Part shown: one piece after another, positions 43,225 to 52,827 of the stretch
Layout of the letters: each line of letters opens with the position of its first letter
Position numbering within the stretch: the stretch's first letter is position 1
Source of the DNA: Photobacterium kagoshimensis
GTDB lineage: Bacteria > Pseudomonadota > Gammaproteobacteria > Enterobacterales > Vibrionaceae
Reading direction: 5' to 3'
DNA length: 64,000 bases
Assembly (NCBI RefSeq): GCF_050337045.1
Contig: NZ_JAKJSO010000022.1
Location: 42,467-106,466 of the forward strand
Notes under the pieces: model-generated
What the model was told of the DNA's origin: nothing
What the model saw: only the letters and a program-made list of their open reading frames with translations
Databases searched by the model: none
Program-made: the position numbers and the translations under genes

Positions 43225-45249
43225 GTGAAAAAATGGATGAATAAGCGCGCTTGGCTGCTACTGGGTAGTTTGCTATGTGGCACCGTATCAGCCAGTGAAT
43301 TCAGCGCCAGTTTTAAAGGCACTGATATTCAAGAGTTCATCAACATTGTGGGTCGAAACCTAGAAAAAACCATCATTGTTGACCCTGCGGTACGTGGCCA
43401 AGTCAATGTGCGTAGTTACGATTTACTTAACGACGAGCAATATTACCAGTTCTTCCTCAATGTATTGGAAGTGTACGGTTTTGCTGTGGTTGAGATGGAG
43501 AACGGCGTACTTAAAGTTATTCGCGATAAAGACGCGAAAATTTCGGCGATCCCGGTTGTTGATGGTAAAGACGGCGTGACAGGCGATGCGGTGGTTACGC
43601 GTGTTATAGCCGTGCGTAATGTTTCGGTACGTGAGCTGTCACCGCTACTGCGTCAGTTAAACGATAATGCAGGTGCGGGTAATGTGGTTCATTACGATCC
43701 CGCTAACATCATTATGATCACGGGTCGTGCGGCAGTGGTGAATCGCTTAGCAGAAATCATTGAACGTGTAGACCGTGCCGGTGATAAAGAAATTGATGTG
43801 GTTGAGCTAAATAACGCCTCGGCGGCTGAAATGGTCCGTATTGTTGAGGCACTGAATAAGACCGCCGATGCCAAAGCAACGCCAGGCTTCTTACAGCCTA
43901 AATTAGTGGCTGATGACCGTACCAATGCAGTGCTGTTGTCGGGTGACCCGAAAGTACGTGCGCGCTTAAAGCGTTTGATCCGCCAGCTTGATAAAGAAAT
44001 GGCCTCATCGGGTAATAACCGTGTGGTGTATTTAAAATACGCCAATGCAGAAGACATGGTTGATGTACTCAAAGGGGTGTCTGACAACATCCAGTCTGAG
44101 AAAAAAGGCAATAGCTCGAAAGGCAATGCTTCATCAAGCAAAGATACCGTGATGATTTCGGCGCACGAAGATACCAATGCACTAGTGCTGACGGCGCCGC
44201 CTGATGTGATGCGTGCGCTCGAGAATGTGATTGCTCAGCTGGATATTCGTCGTGCACAGGTATTGATTGAAGCCATGATCGTCGAAATTTCGGAAGGTGA
44301 CGGTGTTAACTTCGGGGTGCAATGGGGTTCGCTGCAAGGTGGTGCTGTTCAGTTTGCTAACTCTGGCGTGCCGATTTCACAATACGCGATTGGCTTAAAA
44401 GAAGCGGAAGATATCAAAGGCTCAACCACCACCACGGTTAACTCTACAGGTACAGTAACTACCACGACACCCGACAAAAATGGTGACTACAGCACCTTGG
44501 GTAAAGCTTTGGGTGGGGTGAACGGTGCCATGATGGGGATCGTGATGGGTGACTGGACCATGCTGGTCAATGCGGTATCGACCGACAGCAACTCTAACAT
44601 TCTGTCTAGCCCAAGTATTACCGTCATGGATAACGGCGAAGCATCATTCATTGTCGGTGAAGAAGTCCCTGTTGTGACAGGCTCTGCGTCGAGTTCGAAT
44701 AACGACAACCCATTCCAGACTATTGAACGTAAAGAGGTGGGTATTAAGCTGAATGTCACCCCACAAATCAACGAAGGGGATTCGGTTCAGCTGAAAATTG
44801 AGCAAGAAGTGTCGAGCGTACTGGGTGCCAACGGCGCGGTGGATGTGCGTTTTGCGAAACGTCAGCTCAATACCTCAGTGTTAGTACAAGATGGCCAGAT
44901 GCTGGCGCTCGGTGGCTTGATTAATGAAGACACCAAAGAGAGCGAGTCTAAAATTCCAATTTTGGGTGATATCCCTGTCTTAGGGCATTTGTTTAAATCG
45001 ACCAATACCACCACCAGTAAAACCAACTTAATGGTATTTATTAAGCCAACCATTATTCGTGATGGAGTGACGGCCGATGGTATTACTCAGCGTAAATATA
45101 ACTACATTCGTGCCGAGCAACTGTATAAAGCAGATAAAGGCTTGAAGCTGATGCCGAACACGCAAATTCCAGTACTACCGAAATACGGTGAAGATATTGC
45201 ACTGCCTGCTGAAGTGCGGGCATTTGTGGCGCAGCTGGAGAATCAGTAA
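43225..45249 (+). CDS. gspD: Type II secretion secretin GspD
   Basis: GspD forms the outer-membrane channel. The 674-aa precursor has a signal peptide ending near SASEF, N0 to N3 ring domains (N0 begins SASFKGTDIQEFINIVGRN) and the C-terminal secretin (VPVVTGSASSSNNDNPFQ; LVQDGQMLALGGLI; SKTNLMVFIKPTII). A Ser/Lys/Asn-rich insert is in N3 (KKGNSSKGNASSSKD). The C-terminal S-domain end is short. I chose GTG at 43225 with AGGAG at 6 nt; ATG at 43201 places that site inside the coding sequence. Stop overlaps gspE start (TAATG). Confidence 0.95.
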   Translation: MKKWMNKRAWLLLGSLLCGTVSASEFSASFKGTDIQEFINIVGRNLEKTIIVDPAVRGQVNVRSYDLLNDEQYYQFFLNVLEVYGFAVVEMENGVLKVIRDKDAKISAIPVVDGKDGVTGDAVVTRVIAVRNVSVRELSPLLRQLNDNAGAGNVVHYDPANIIMITGRAAVVNRLAEIIERVDRAGDKEIDVVELNNASAAEMVRIVEALNKTADAKATPGFLQPKLVADDRTNAVLLSGDPKVRARLKRLIRQLDKEMASSGNNRVVYLKYANAEDMVDVLKGVSDNIQSEKKGNSSKGNASSSKDTVMISAHEDTNALVLTAPPDVMRALENVIAQLDIRRAQVLIEAMIVEISEGDGVNFGVQWGSLQGGAVQFANSGVPISQYAIGLKEAEDIKGSTTTTVNSTGTVTTTTPDKNGDYSTLGKALGGVNGAMMGIVMGDWTMLVNAVSTDSNSNILSSPSITVMDNGEASFIVGEEVPVVTGSASSSNNDNPFQTIERKEVGIKLNVTPQINEGDSVQLKIEQEVSSVLGANGAVDVRFAKRQLNTSVLVQDGQMLALGGLINEDTKESESKIPILGDIPVLGHLFKSTNTTTSKTNLMVFIKPTIIRDGVTADGITQRKYNYIRAEQLYKADKGLKLMPNTQIPVLPKYGEDIALPAEVRAFVAQLENQ

Positions 45250-46745
45250 TGAGCACCTTCGCTGCAGATACGCAGCCGTTTTTTCGTTTACCTTTCTCGT
45301 TTGCTAAGCGCCACCAAGTGGTACTAGAAGCTGGCGAGCAAGGTTGGCAACTACTGTATGCGGGCACGTTGTCTGCGTCAGTATTGGCGGAAGTGCGTCG
45401 CGTCGCTGCGCGAGGTTTTACGCCGATAGAGCTTGATGTTAAAGCGTTTGAACTTAAGCTGACAGAAGCTTATCAGCGTGATTCTTCTGAAGCGCGCCAG
45501 TTGATGGAAGACTTAGGTTCTGACAGCGATGATTTCTTCTCGTTGGCGGAAGATTTGCCAGAAACGGAAGATTTGCTCGAGTCAGAAGATGACGCGCCAA
45601 TCATTAAATTGATCAACGCCATGTTAGCGGAAGCGATCAAAGAAGCGGCGTCCGATATTCATATCGAAACCTTTGAAAAAGTGCTGTCGATCCGCTTTCG
45701 GATCGATGGGGTACTGCGTGAAGTGTTGCAGCCAAGCCGTAAACTGGCCCCTTTGCTGGTTTCGCGGATCAAGGTTATGGCGAAACTCGATATTGCGGAA
45801 AAGCGCGTGCCACAAGATGGGCGTATTTCGCTGCGGATCGGTGGTCGCGCGGTTGATGTACGTGTCTCGACCATGCCCTCGTCTCACGGTGAGCGTGTGG
45901 TATTGCGTTTGTTAGATAAGAATGCGACCCGCCTTGATTTGCATAGCCTAGGTATGACCGCGGCTAACCATGCTAACTTCCGCAAAATCATCGATCGTCC
46001 GCATGGCATTATCTTGGTGACAGGCCCGACAGGCTCGGGTAAATCCACCACCTTGTATGCTGGCTTGCAAGAGCTCAATAGCCAAGAACGTAATATTCTG
46101 ACGGTGGAAGACCCGATTGAGTTTGATATCGATGGGATTGGCCAAACTCAAGTCAACGCCAAGGTTGATATGACGTTTGCCCGTGGGCTACGCGCTATCT
46201 TGCGTCAGGATCCTGATGTGGTCATGGTGGGTGAAATCCGTGACTTAGAAACCGCGGCCATTGCGGTACAGGCATCGTTGACGGGTCACATGGTAATGTC
46301 GACCCTTCACACCAACACTGCGGTGGGTGCGATCACCCGTTTACGTGATATGGGGATCGAACCTTTCTTAGTGTCTTCTTCATTACTGGGTGTATTAGCG
46401 CAACGCTTAGTGCGTACGCTGTGTAAAGCATGTCGAGACCCGTATGAAGCCAACGCGGAACAGAAAAAGCTGTTCAATGTCCCTGAGCATGAATCGCTAA
46501 CGCTGTACCATCCTGTTGGCTGTGAGCACTGTAATAACAAAGGCTACCGTGGCCGAACCGGTATCCATGAGCTGTTGATGATCGATGATCGCGTCCAAGA
46601 ACTGATCCATGCCGAGGCGGGTGAACAAGCGATTGAACGCGCAGTACGAGAGTACACACCAAGTATCCGCGATGATGGCCTGTCGAAAGTGCGCTTAGGT
46701 ATTACTACGCTTGAAGAAGTGATGCGAGTGACCAAGGAAGGCTAA
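45249..46745 (+). CDS. gspE: Type II secretion ATPase GspE
   Basis: GspE is the cytoplasmic hexameric ATPase that powers secretion. The 498-aa protein has the N1E region that binds GspL, Walker A GPTGSGKSTTL, the Asp and His boxes, Walker B-type RQDPDVVMVGEIRD, and the zinc-binding tetracysteine CKAC ... CEHC (about 395-435) of T2SS ATPases. It is coupled one base to gspD and one base to gspF. Confidence 0.97.
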   Translation: MSTFAADTQPFFRLPFSFAKRHQVVLEAGEQGWQLLYAGTLSASVLAEVRRVAARGFTPIELDVKAFELKLTEAYQRDSSEARQLMEDLGSDSDDFFSLAEDLPETEDLLESEDDAPIIKLINAMLAEAIKEAASDIHIETFEKVLSIRFRIDGVLREVLQPSRKLAPLLVSRIKVMAKLDIAEKRVPQDGRISLRIGGRAVDVRVSTMPSSHGERVVLRLLDKNATRLDLHSLGMTAANHANFRKIIDRPHGIILVTGPTGSGKSTTLYAGLQELNSQERNILTVEDPIEFDIDGIGQTQVNAKVDMTFARGLRAILRQDPDVVMVGEIRDLETAAIAVQASLTGHMVMSTLHTNTAVGAITRLRDMGIEPFLVSSSLLGVLAQRLVRTLCKACRDPYEANAEQKKLFNVPEHESLTLYHPVGCEHCNNKGYRGRTGIHELLMIDDRVQELIHAEAGEQAIERAVREYTPSIRDDGLSKVRLGITTLEEVMRVTKEG

Positions 46746-47965
46746 TGGCGGCATTTGAATACAAAGCCCTTGATAGCAAGGGACGACAGAAAAAAGGCGT
46801 ACTAGAAGGGGATAATGCCCGTCAAGTTCGTCAGCAATTGCGTGAAAAAGGGTTGATGGCTACCGAGGTAGTACAAACCAATGAGCGTGAAAAGAAGAAA
46901 GCGAGCAGTAGTTTTTCTTTTCGGCGCGGCATTAGTACTCATGACCTGTCACTGATCACGCGCCAGCTTGCCACACTAGTACAAGCCGCGATGCCACTGG
47001 AAGAGTGTTTAAAAGCAGTCGCCGAACAAAGTGAAAAGCCGCGTTTAAAGAACATGCTATTAGCCGTTCGTTCGCGGGTCGTGGAAGGTTACACTTTGTC
47101 AGACAGTATGGCGGAATACCCACATGTGTTTGATCAGCTGTTTCGTGCCATGGTGGCGGCGGGTGAAAAATCGGGGCACCTTGATACGGTACTGAACCGC
47201 TTAGCCGATTACACCGAAAACCGTCAGCAAATGCGCAGTAAGCTCCAGCAAGCGATGATTTACCCAACCATGCTGACGCTGGTAGCGGTCTCTGTGGTGG
47301 CTTTCTTATTGGCAACCGTAGTGCCGAAGATTGTCGATCAGTTTGTACAAATGGGGCAGCAGTTGCCTGGGATCACTGAGGTCTTGTTGGTGGCGAGTGA
47401 TTTTGTGCAGAACTGGGGGATCGTGGTGGTGATTGCCATTATTGCCTTGGTTGCAGGGGTGAAAACGGCGCTGAAAAAGCCGGACTTTCGTCTGCGGTGG
47501 GATCGCTGGGTCTTAACGATCCCTGTGATAGGGAAAGTTGCTCGCGGCCTTAATACTTCTCGCTTTGCCCGTACCTTATCTATTTGTACCTCTAGTGCCA
47601 TCCCATTGTTGGATGGGATGAAGGTCGCATCTGATGTGATGACCAACACCTGGGTGAATCAGCAAATTTTGGCTGCATCCGATAAAGTACGCGAAGGCTC
47701 GAGCCTACGCATTGCACTAGAGCAAACCAAACTGTTTCCCCCTATGATGCTGCACATGATCGCCAGTGGTGAGCGCAGTGGTGAATTGGAGCAAATGCTA
47801 ACGCGATCGGCCGATAACCAAGATCGCGATTTTGAATCCCTCGTCAACATGGCGCTAGGGGTGTTTGAACCCTTATTAATCGTAGCGATGGCGGGCATAG
47901 TCATGTTTATTGTTATTGCTACCTTAATGCCGATCATTGAACTCAATAACATGGTCGGAATGTAA
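46745..47965 (+). CDS. gspF: Type II secretion platform protein GspF
   Basis: GspF is the polytopic inner-membrane platform. The 406-aa protein has two T2SSF domains (about 70-195 and 272-395) and three membrane helices, with the signatures PLEECLKAVAEQSEKP and MIASGERSGELEQML. Start overlaps the gspE stop (TAATG). Confidence 0.97.
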   Translation: MAAFEYKALDSKGRQKKGVLEGDNARQVRQQLREKGLMATEVVQTNEREKKKASSSFSFRRGISTHDLSLITRQLATLVQAAMPLEECLKAVAEQSEKPRLKNMLLAVRSRVVEGYTLSDSMAEYPHVFDQLFRAMVAAGEKSGHLDTVLNRLADYTENRQQMRSKLQQAMIYPTMLTLVAVSVVAFLLATVVPKIVDQFVQMGQQLPGITEVLLVASDFVQNWGIVVVIAIIALVAGVKTALKKPDFRLRWDRWVLTIPVIGKVARGLNTSRFARTLSICTSSAIPLLDGMKVASDVMTNTWVNQQILAASDKVREGSSLRIALEQTKLFPPMMLHMIASGERSGELEQMLTRSADNQDRDFESLVNMALGVFEPLLIVAMAGIVMFIVIATLMPIIELNNMVGM

Positions 47966-47985
47966 TTCTCTTGGAGGTTAAGTTA

Positions 47986-48420
47986 ATGCAACGCAAACAA
48001 CGCGGCTTTACGCTGCTCGAAGTTATGGTCGTGATTGTGATCCTAGGGGTGCTGGCGAGTCTAGTCGTACCTAACTTGCTAGGTAACAAAGAAAAAGCTG
48101 ACCAACAAAAAGTGGTAACCGATATTAGTGCTTTAGAGCAGGCATTGGACATGTATAAGTTGGATAACAGTGTTTACCCAACGACAGACCAAGGTCTGGA
48201 TGCGTTAGTGTCTAAGCCGTCATCAAGCCCTGAGCCGCGTAACTACCGTAATGGCGGCTACATCAAGCGTCTACCGAATGACCCTTGGGGTAATGAATAC
48301 AACTACGTGATGCCAGGTGAGCATGGCGCAGTTGATATCTTTAGCCTAGGTGCTGATGGTCAGGAAGGCGGTGAAGAAGTGAATACTGACATTGGTAACT
48401 GGAACATGCTGGACTTTTAA
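47986..48420 (+). CDS. gspG: Major pseudopilin GspG
   Basis: GspG is the main subunit of the pseudopilus. The 144-aa prepilin has a short leader (QRKQRG) cut before Phe in GFTLLEVMVVIVILGVLAS; Glu+5 is present. The C-terminal calcium-binding part (LPNDPWGNEYNYV, GADGQEGGEE) is typical. ATG at 47986 has TTGGAGG at 8 nt; an earlier in-frame start is rejected. Confidence 0.97.
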   Translation: MQRKQRGFTLLEVMVVIVILGVLASLVVPNLLGNKEKADQQKVVTDISALEQALDMYKLDNSVYPTTDQGLDALVSKPSSSPEPRNYRNGGYIKRLPNDPWGNEYNYVMPGEHGAVDIFSLGADGQEGGEEVNTDIGNWNMLDF

Positions 48421-48446
48421 GTTCATGCACTGTTGATAGAAGAATA

Positions 48447-49031
48447 ATGATGAAACGTGCTGCTGGCTTTACGCTGATTGAAATTATGCTGGTACTGGTG
48501 CTATTGGCGACCAGTGCGGTGGCTGTGATTGCCACGCTACCTGAGCGTCATGATGATAAAGCCAAAGAAGAGGCCGCACGTTTTTATCAATTAGTGCAGC
48601 TTCTTGGTGAAGATGCACTGCTTAACGGCACTGATTTCGGTATTCGCATTGAGCGGCACCGTTATCAGTTTCTTGAGTTAGCAGGTCAAGAATGGCAACC
48701 CATCAAAGAGTCTCGCTACTTTACCGAGATTGAAGTGGGCGATGACATCAAGCTGGACGTTGAATTGGGCGGCTATGCATGGCAAGACAAAGATCGCTTG
48801 TTTAAGCCTGGCACCTTATTTGATGAAGACTTGTTTGCTGAACAAACTGATAAGAAGAAAGTAAAACCACCGCAGTTGATTGTGATGGCCAGTGGAGAAT
48901 ACACCCCGTTTAGCTTGGTGTTTGAAATTGACGGTGAGAATGAATTTTGGCAAGTCCGTGCTGATGAGCTCGGCGAGTTGTACTTATTGGCTCCAGGTGA
49001 AGAAATGCCAGAAAGGAAGTCACGCCGATGA
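48447..49031 (+). CDS. gspH: Minor pseudopilin GspH
   Basis: The 194-aa prepilin has the leader MMKRAAG cut before FTLIEIMLVLVLLATSA, Glu+5 present, and a GspH-type globular domain. Two adjacent ATG codons (48447, 48450) are possible starts. It overlaps gspI by 4 nt. Confidence 0.94.
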   Translation: MMKRAAGFTLIEIMLVLVLLATSAVAVIATLPERHDDKAKEEAARFYQLVQLLGEDALLNGTDFGIRIERHRYQFLELAGQEWQPIKESRYFTEIEVGDDIKLDVELGGYAWQDKDRLFKPGTLFDEDLFAEQTDKKKVKPPQLIVMASGEYTPFSLVFEIDGENEFWQVRADELGELYLLAPGEEMPERKSRR

Positions 49032-49387
49032 AAAGCCAACGCGGGATGACTCTATTAGAAGTGCTGGTTGCCTTGGCGGTGTTTGCGACTGCGGCCTTGA
49101 GTGTTATGAAGGCGGTCAGCCAACACATTAACACCATGGGTTATTTAGAAGAGAAAACTTTTGCAGCCATGGTGGCTGATAATGAATTAGCACGCTTACA
49201 GTTGAGCGGAAAAATCCCGACGTCGAGTAAGCGTGGCGAAAGTGAGCTTGCTGGCCGTAAATGGTATTGGACAGCGTCGAGTACCAAAACAACCGATGGT
49301 TATTTACGAGCAGTAGAAATGGTCGTGGCGACAGATAAAGATCGTAAGCAATCGATAGTGACAGTGAGAACCTATGTTGCCAACTAA
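49028..49387 (+). CDS. gspI: Minor pseudopilin GspI
   Basis: The 119-aa prepilin has leader MKSQRG cut before MTLLEVLVALAVFATAALS. GspI starts the tip complex with GspJ and GspK. Its 3' end overlaps gspJ by 14 nt. Confidence 0.95.
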   Translation: MKSQRGMTLLEVLVALAVFATAALSVMKAVSQHINTMGYLEEKTFAAMVADNELARLQLSGKIPTSSKRGESELAGRKWYWTASSTKTTDGYLRAVEMVVATDKDRKQSIVTVRTYVAN

Positions 49388-50042
49388 ACAAGCCCCCTGT
49401 CATACACCCCATTTGCAGCGCGGTTTTACGCTACTTGAGGTGCTGGTGGCTATCGCCGTTTTTGCCATGTTGAGTTTATCAGCGTACCAAGTACTAAATG
49501 GTGTCCAGCGCAGCGATGAGCAATCTCGTGATCACAACGCACGGCTCAAAGCGATTCAACGAATGAGCGTGATGATGGATAACGATTTTCGTCAAATTGT
49601 TGCCCGTAAAACCCGTAGCCAAGGTGAAAAGCCCAGTGATAAATACCTGCTAGCGGGTGAGTATGTGCTGGATTCTTCAAGTGAAGGGATCATGTTTACG
49701 CGTTTAGGCTGGCAAAACCCACAGCAAATGTTCCCGCGTGGGGAAGTTGTTCGAGTCGGCTATCGTATTATCGACGATAAGCTAGAGCGAGTGTGGTTTC
49801 GCTATCCTGACAATGTGGCGGGTGCTGAGCCGCTGGTACGAGAGGTATTAGCGGATGCGACTAAACTATCGTTTCGTTTTTTCAGTGAAAAAAAGTGGAC
49901 CGATAAGTGGGAACAAGCAGGTAGTCTGCCTCAAGGGGTTGAAGTGCGCTTAACCCTGAAAGATATCGGTGAGATCGAACGGGTGTATTTAGTACCTGAG
50001 TCGGGCTTGGTAAAAAGTAACAACGAGGATGATAACCAATGA
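49374..50042 (+). CDS. gspJ: Minor pseudopilin GspJ
   Basis: The 222-aa prepilin has a longish leader (17 residues, to LQRG) before FTLLEVLVAIAVFAMLSLS, Glu+5 present, and a GspJ domain (MMDNDFRQIVARKTR). Starts inside gspI and ends overlapping gspK by 4 nt. Confidence 0.95.
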   Translation: MLPTKQAPCHTPHLQRGFTLLEVLVAIAVFAMLSLSAYQVLNGVQRSDEQSRDHNARLKAIQRMSVMMDNDFRQIVARKTRSQGEKPSDKYLLAGEYVLDSSSEGIMFTRLGWQNPQQMFPRGEVVRVGYRIIDDKLERVWFRYPDNVAGAEPLVREVLADATKLSFRFFSEKKWTDKWEQAGSLPQGVEVRLTLKDIGEIERVYLVPESGLVKSNNEDDNQ

Positions 50043-51070
50043 TCCCTCGTATGAACCCGCCTAAGCGTCAACAACGGGGCGTTGCCTTAATTGTTGTATT
50101 GATGCTGTTAGCGATGATGACCTTGCTGGCTGTGCAAATGACAGATCGCCTGCAGCACAATTTTTATCGGGTTGAGAGTCAAATTCAACACCAACAAGCG
50201 TATTGGTACAGCATTGGGTTGGAAGCGTTAGCGAAAGTCGCTATCCAAGAAGGCATCGATGATAGCGACACCGTAAACTTAAGTCAGGCATGGGCAACCA
50301 AAGGCCAGCGTTATCCGTTAGAAGGCGGTGATGCCGTGGGGGATATTCTCGATCGCCAGGCCTGCTTTAATCTCAATGCCTTATCGGCCGTTGCTCCTGA
50401 AGCCGATCGCAGCACTAAGCCGTATTTGATCAAAGTGTTGCAAGCGCTGCTTGAAGAATCGGGCCTTGAAAGTTATGAAGCTGAAGTCATGGCGGAGTCG
50501 ACTTGGGAGTATGTTGATAGTGATGACACCGTGCAATCGGCCTTTGGTGCTGAGGACAGCACCTACGAAGGGTTTAATCCCGCCTATTTACCCGCTAATC
50601 ATTTCATGGCAGATATGAGCGAGTTACGTGCGGTGAACGGCGTAACGGCGAAAGCCTTTAATCAAGTAAAGCGTGCGGTCTGTGCTTTGCCGATTGATAC
50701 ATTTAAATTGAATGTGAATACCGTGAGTGAAAATAATGCTGCATTACTTGCTGCGTTATTTACCCCTGAATTATCGGTGTCGGATGCTAAGACCTTATTG
50801 ACCAATCGTCCTTACGACGGCTGGCAAAATATAGATGAATTTTTTGCCGAAGGGGTGATTGCGCGTATTGATGGTGCGACACAGTCTAAAGCGAAAGAAC
50901 ATATTGATATTAAAAGCGATTACTTTCAGCTGGATGCTGAGATATTAGTGGATCGTGCCCGAGTTCGCGTCGTGGCCTTGCTGAAACGTGACGAACAAAA
51001 ACAGGTGACGGTAGTCCGTCGCCGTTATGGAGGAATCAGTGAGCGAGTTGCTGACAATCAGGCTAAGTAG
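50039..51070 (+). CDS. gspK: Minor pseudopilin GspK
   Basis: GspK is the large tip pseudopilin (343 aa). The leader ends QRG and is followed by VALIVVLMLLAMMTLLAVQM; the usual Glu+5 is replaced by Val, as expected for GspK. The helical insert and SAM-like modules (LNVNTVSENNAALLAALF) are present. It overlaps gspL by 32 nt. Confidence 0.95.
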   Translation: MIPRMNPPKRQQRGVALIVVLMLLAMMTLLAVQMTDRLQHNFYRVESQIQHQQAYWYSIGLEALAKVAIQEGIDDSDTVNLSQAWATKGQRYPLEGGDAVGDILDRQACFNLNALSAVAPEADRSTKPYLIKVLQALLEESGLESYEAEVMAESTWEYVDSDDTVQSAFGAEDSTYEGFNPAYLPANHFMADMSELRAVNGVTAKAFNQVKRAVCALPIDTFKLNVNTVSENNAALLAALFTPELSVSDAKTLLTNRPYDGWQNIDEFFAEGVIARIDGATQSKAKEHIDIKSDYFQLDAEILVDRARVRVVALLKRDEQKQVTVVRRRYGGISERVADNQAK

Positions 51071-52352
51071 CCGTCCTGACCAACCCGTCCCTTGGTTGGT
51101 GTGGTCGTCACAGCAGAATGAAGTGATTGCTTCAGGTCAGCTAAGTGATATGACCCAGTTAAATGAATTAGCTGATTATGCCGCACAGCGACAAGTGCTG
51201 GCGTTGGCGCCTGCACAAGATGTTTTGCTCACTCAAGTTGCGATCCCAACGGGCAGTAGCCGTCAGTTAGCCGCAGTATTGCCTTTTTTACTGGAGGAAG
51301 AGTTAGCGCAAGATATTGATGCTTTGCACGTACATTTACTCAAACGCGATGGCGATATTGCCCATGTCGCGGTCGTAGAGCACAAACGTATACAAGCATG
51401 GCTTACGGCACTTGACGATGCCGGCATGGAAGTGAAAAAGCTGCTACCCGATGCCTTATGTTTGCCTCTGTTTGAGCAAGGGTATAGCGCGGCACAGTTG
51501 GATGAACAATGGTTGGTCCGTCAATCTGAAACCCAAGGTGTAGCAGCGGAAGCAAGTTGGCTAGGTAGCTGGCTGTTAGCACAAAATGCCCCTATTGTGG
51601 CAACTGCTGAGCTTGATGATACCGAAGAGAGTGAAGCGTCAGACAAGACCACCGACACTGACAAGTCTACGACTGACTCTGTTGCCGAAGCGCACATTCC
51701 GAACGCCGAAGATATTGTGATCCACCACTTTACGCCAAAACCCGATGCGATTCCGTGTCAGTGGAAAGCGCAAACGCCTGAGTTGGTGATGGAGCTGTTG
51801 GCAAAAGGTGCAGAGCAGAGCAAGCTCAACATGCTTTCTGGGCCTTACAAGCCGCAATCAGCTTGGCGTAAGCACATTAAGCCATGGCGAAAAGTCGCGA
51901 TCGCGGCGGGGTTGGTGATAACAGCGATGATTGCTGAGCATGTCTTGTCGGTACAGAGCATGGAGCAACAAGCTCAAGCTTACCGCACTGAAAGTGAGCG
52001 TATCTTTCGTCAGGTATTACCGAACTTTCGTAATATCCCAACACAGAGTTATTTGAAGCGTCAGATGGACAGTGAATTAGCGCGCTTAGGTGGTGGTGGT
52101 AACCAAGAGGGGTTATTGCCATGGTTAGCCCAGCTAGAGCCTATCTTTAAGAAGGTGCCGCAAGTTTCATTTAGTAACCTCAAATACGATCAAAATCGCG
52201 GTGAACTGCGTTTGCAAGCAACGGCGGCCGAATTCCAACACTTTGAACAGCTACGTACTTTGCTCGCGGCAGAGTTTACGGTACAGCAAGGCCAATTGAG
52301 TAAAGAAGGCAACCAAGTGAATGGTGCGGTAGTGCTAAGGAGAAAATCATGA
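51039..52352 (+). CDS. gspL: Type II secretion protein GspL
   Basis: GspL is the bitopic protein that recruits GspE. The 437-aa protein has an actin-like cytoplasmic domain (about 1-265), a membrane helix (about 285-305, VAIAAGLVITAMIAEHV) and a ferredoxin-like periplasmic domain. A hydrophilic Asp/Glu/Thr/Ser stretch (about 183-215, DDTEESEASDKTTDTDKSTT) interrupts the cytoplasmic domain. I chose GTG at 51039 with GGAGG at 5 nt, giving an N-terminus SELLTIRLSS like other EpsL; ATG at 51027 would include that site. Confidence 0.94.
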   Translation: MSELLTIRLSSRPDQPVPWLVWSSQQNEVIASGQLSDMTQLNELADYAAQRQVLALAPAQDVLLTQVAIPTGSSRQLAAVLPFLLEEELAQDIDALHVHLLKRDGDIAHVAVVEHKRIQAWLTALDDAGMEVKKLLPDALCLPLFEQGYSAAQLDEQWLVRQSETQGVAAEASWLGSWLLAQNAPIVATAELDDTEESEASDKTTDTDKSTTDSVAEAHIPNAEDIVIHHFTPKPDAIPCQWKAQTPELVMELLAKGAEQSKLNMLSGPYKPQSAWRKHIKPWRKVAIAAGLVITAMIAEHVLSVQSMEQQAQAYRTESERIFRQVLPNFRNIPTQSYLKRQMDSELARLGGGGNQEGLLPWLAQLEPIFKKVPQVSFSNLKYDQNRGELRLQATAAEFQHFEQLRTLLAAEFTVQQGQLSKEGNQVNGAVVLRRKS

Positions 52353-52825
52353 AAGCATGGTGGAAAGCACTGAGCCTTCGCGAACAACGTTTGATGCTTG
52401 GCGCTGGTGGTGCGTTGCTGATTGCTGTTTTCTATTGGGGATTATGGCAACCCTTAGCAACACGGGCTGATGTGGCGCAGCAACGAATTAATAGTGAACG
52501 CCAGCTATTAGACTGGGTTGGCAAAAAAGCTAACCAAATTGTTAGCTTGCGCGGTAACTCATCAAGCAGTGCGGGTATCAGTGATAAAGGCCTTAACCAA
52601 GTCGTTAATGAAACGACAACTCGCTTTCGGATTGAACTGATTCGTATGCAGCCACGTAGTGAAGCGGTGCAAGTTTGGGTTAAGCCAGTGCCTTTTAATA
52701 CATTAGTGAATTGGCTGGCATTCTTACGCGATGAACATGGTATCGATGCACAATTTTTAGATATTTCGAAAGCCGATCAAAACGGTGTGGTCGAAGTGAA
52801 CCGTTTACAGCTGGGTCGAGGTTAA
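52349..52825 (+). CDS. gspM: Type II secretion protein GspM
   Basis: GspM (158 aa) is the small bitopic partner of GspL: short cytoplasmic start (LSLREQRLMLGAGGALL), one membrane helix (about 18-36) and a periplasmic ferredoxin-like domain. Overlaps gspL by 4 nt. Confidence 0.95.
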   Translation: MKAWWKALSLREQRLMLGAGGALLIAVFYWGLWQPLATRADVAQQRINSERQLLDWVGKKANQIVSLRGNSSSSAGISDKGLNQVVNETTTRFRIELIRMQPRSEAVQVWVKPVPFNTLVNWLAFLRDEHGIDAQFLDISKADQNGVVEVNRLQLGRG

Positions 52826-52827
52826 GT

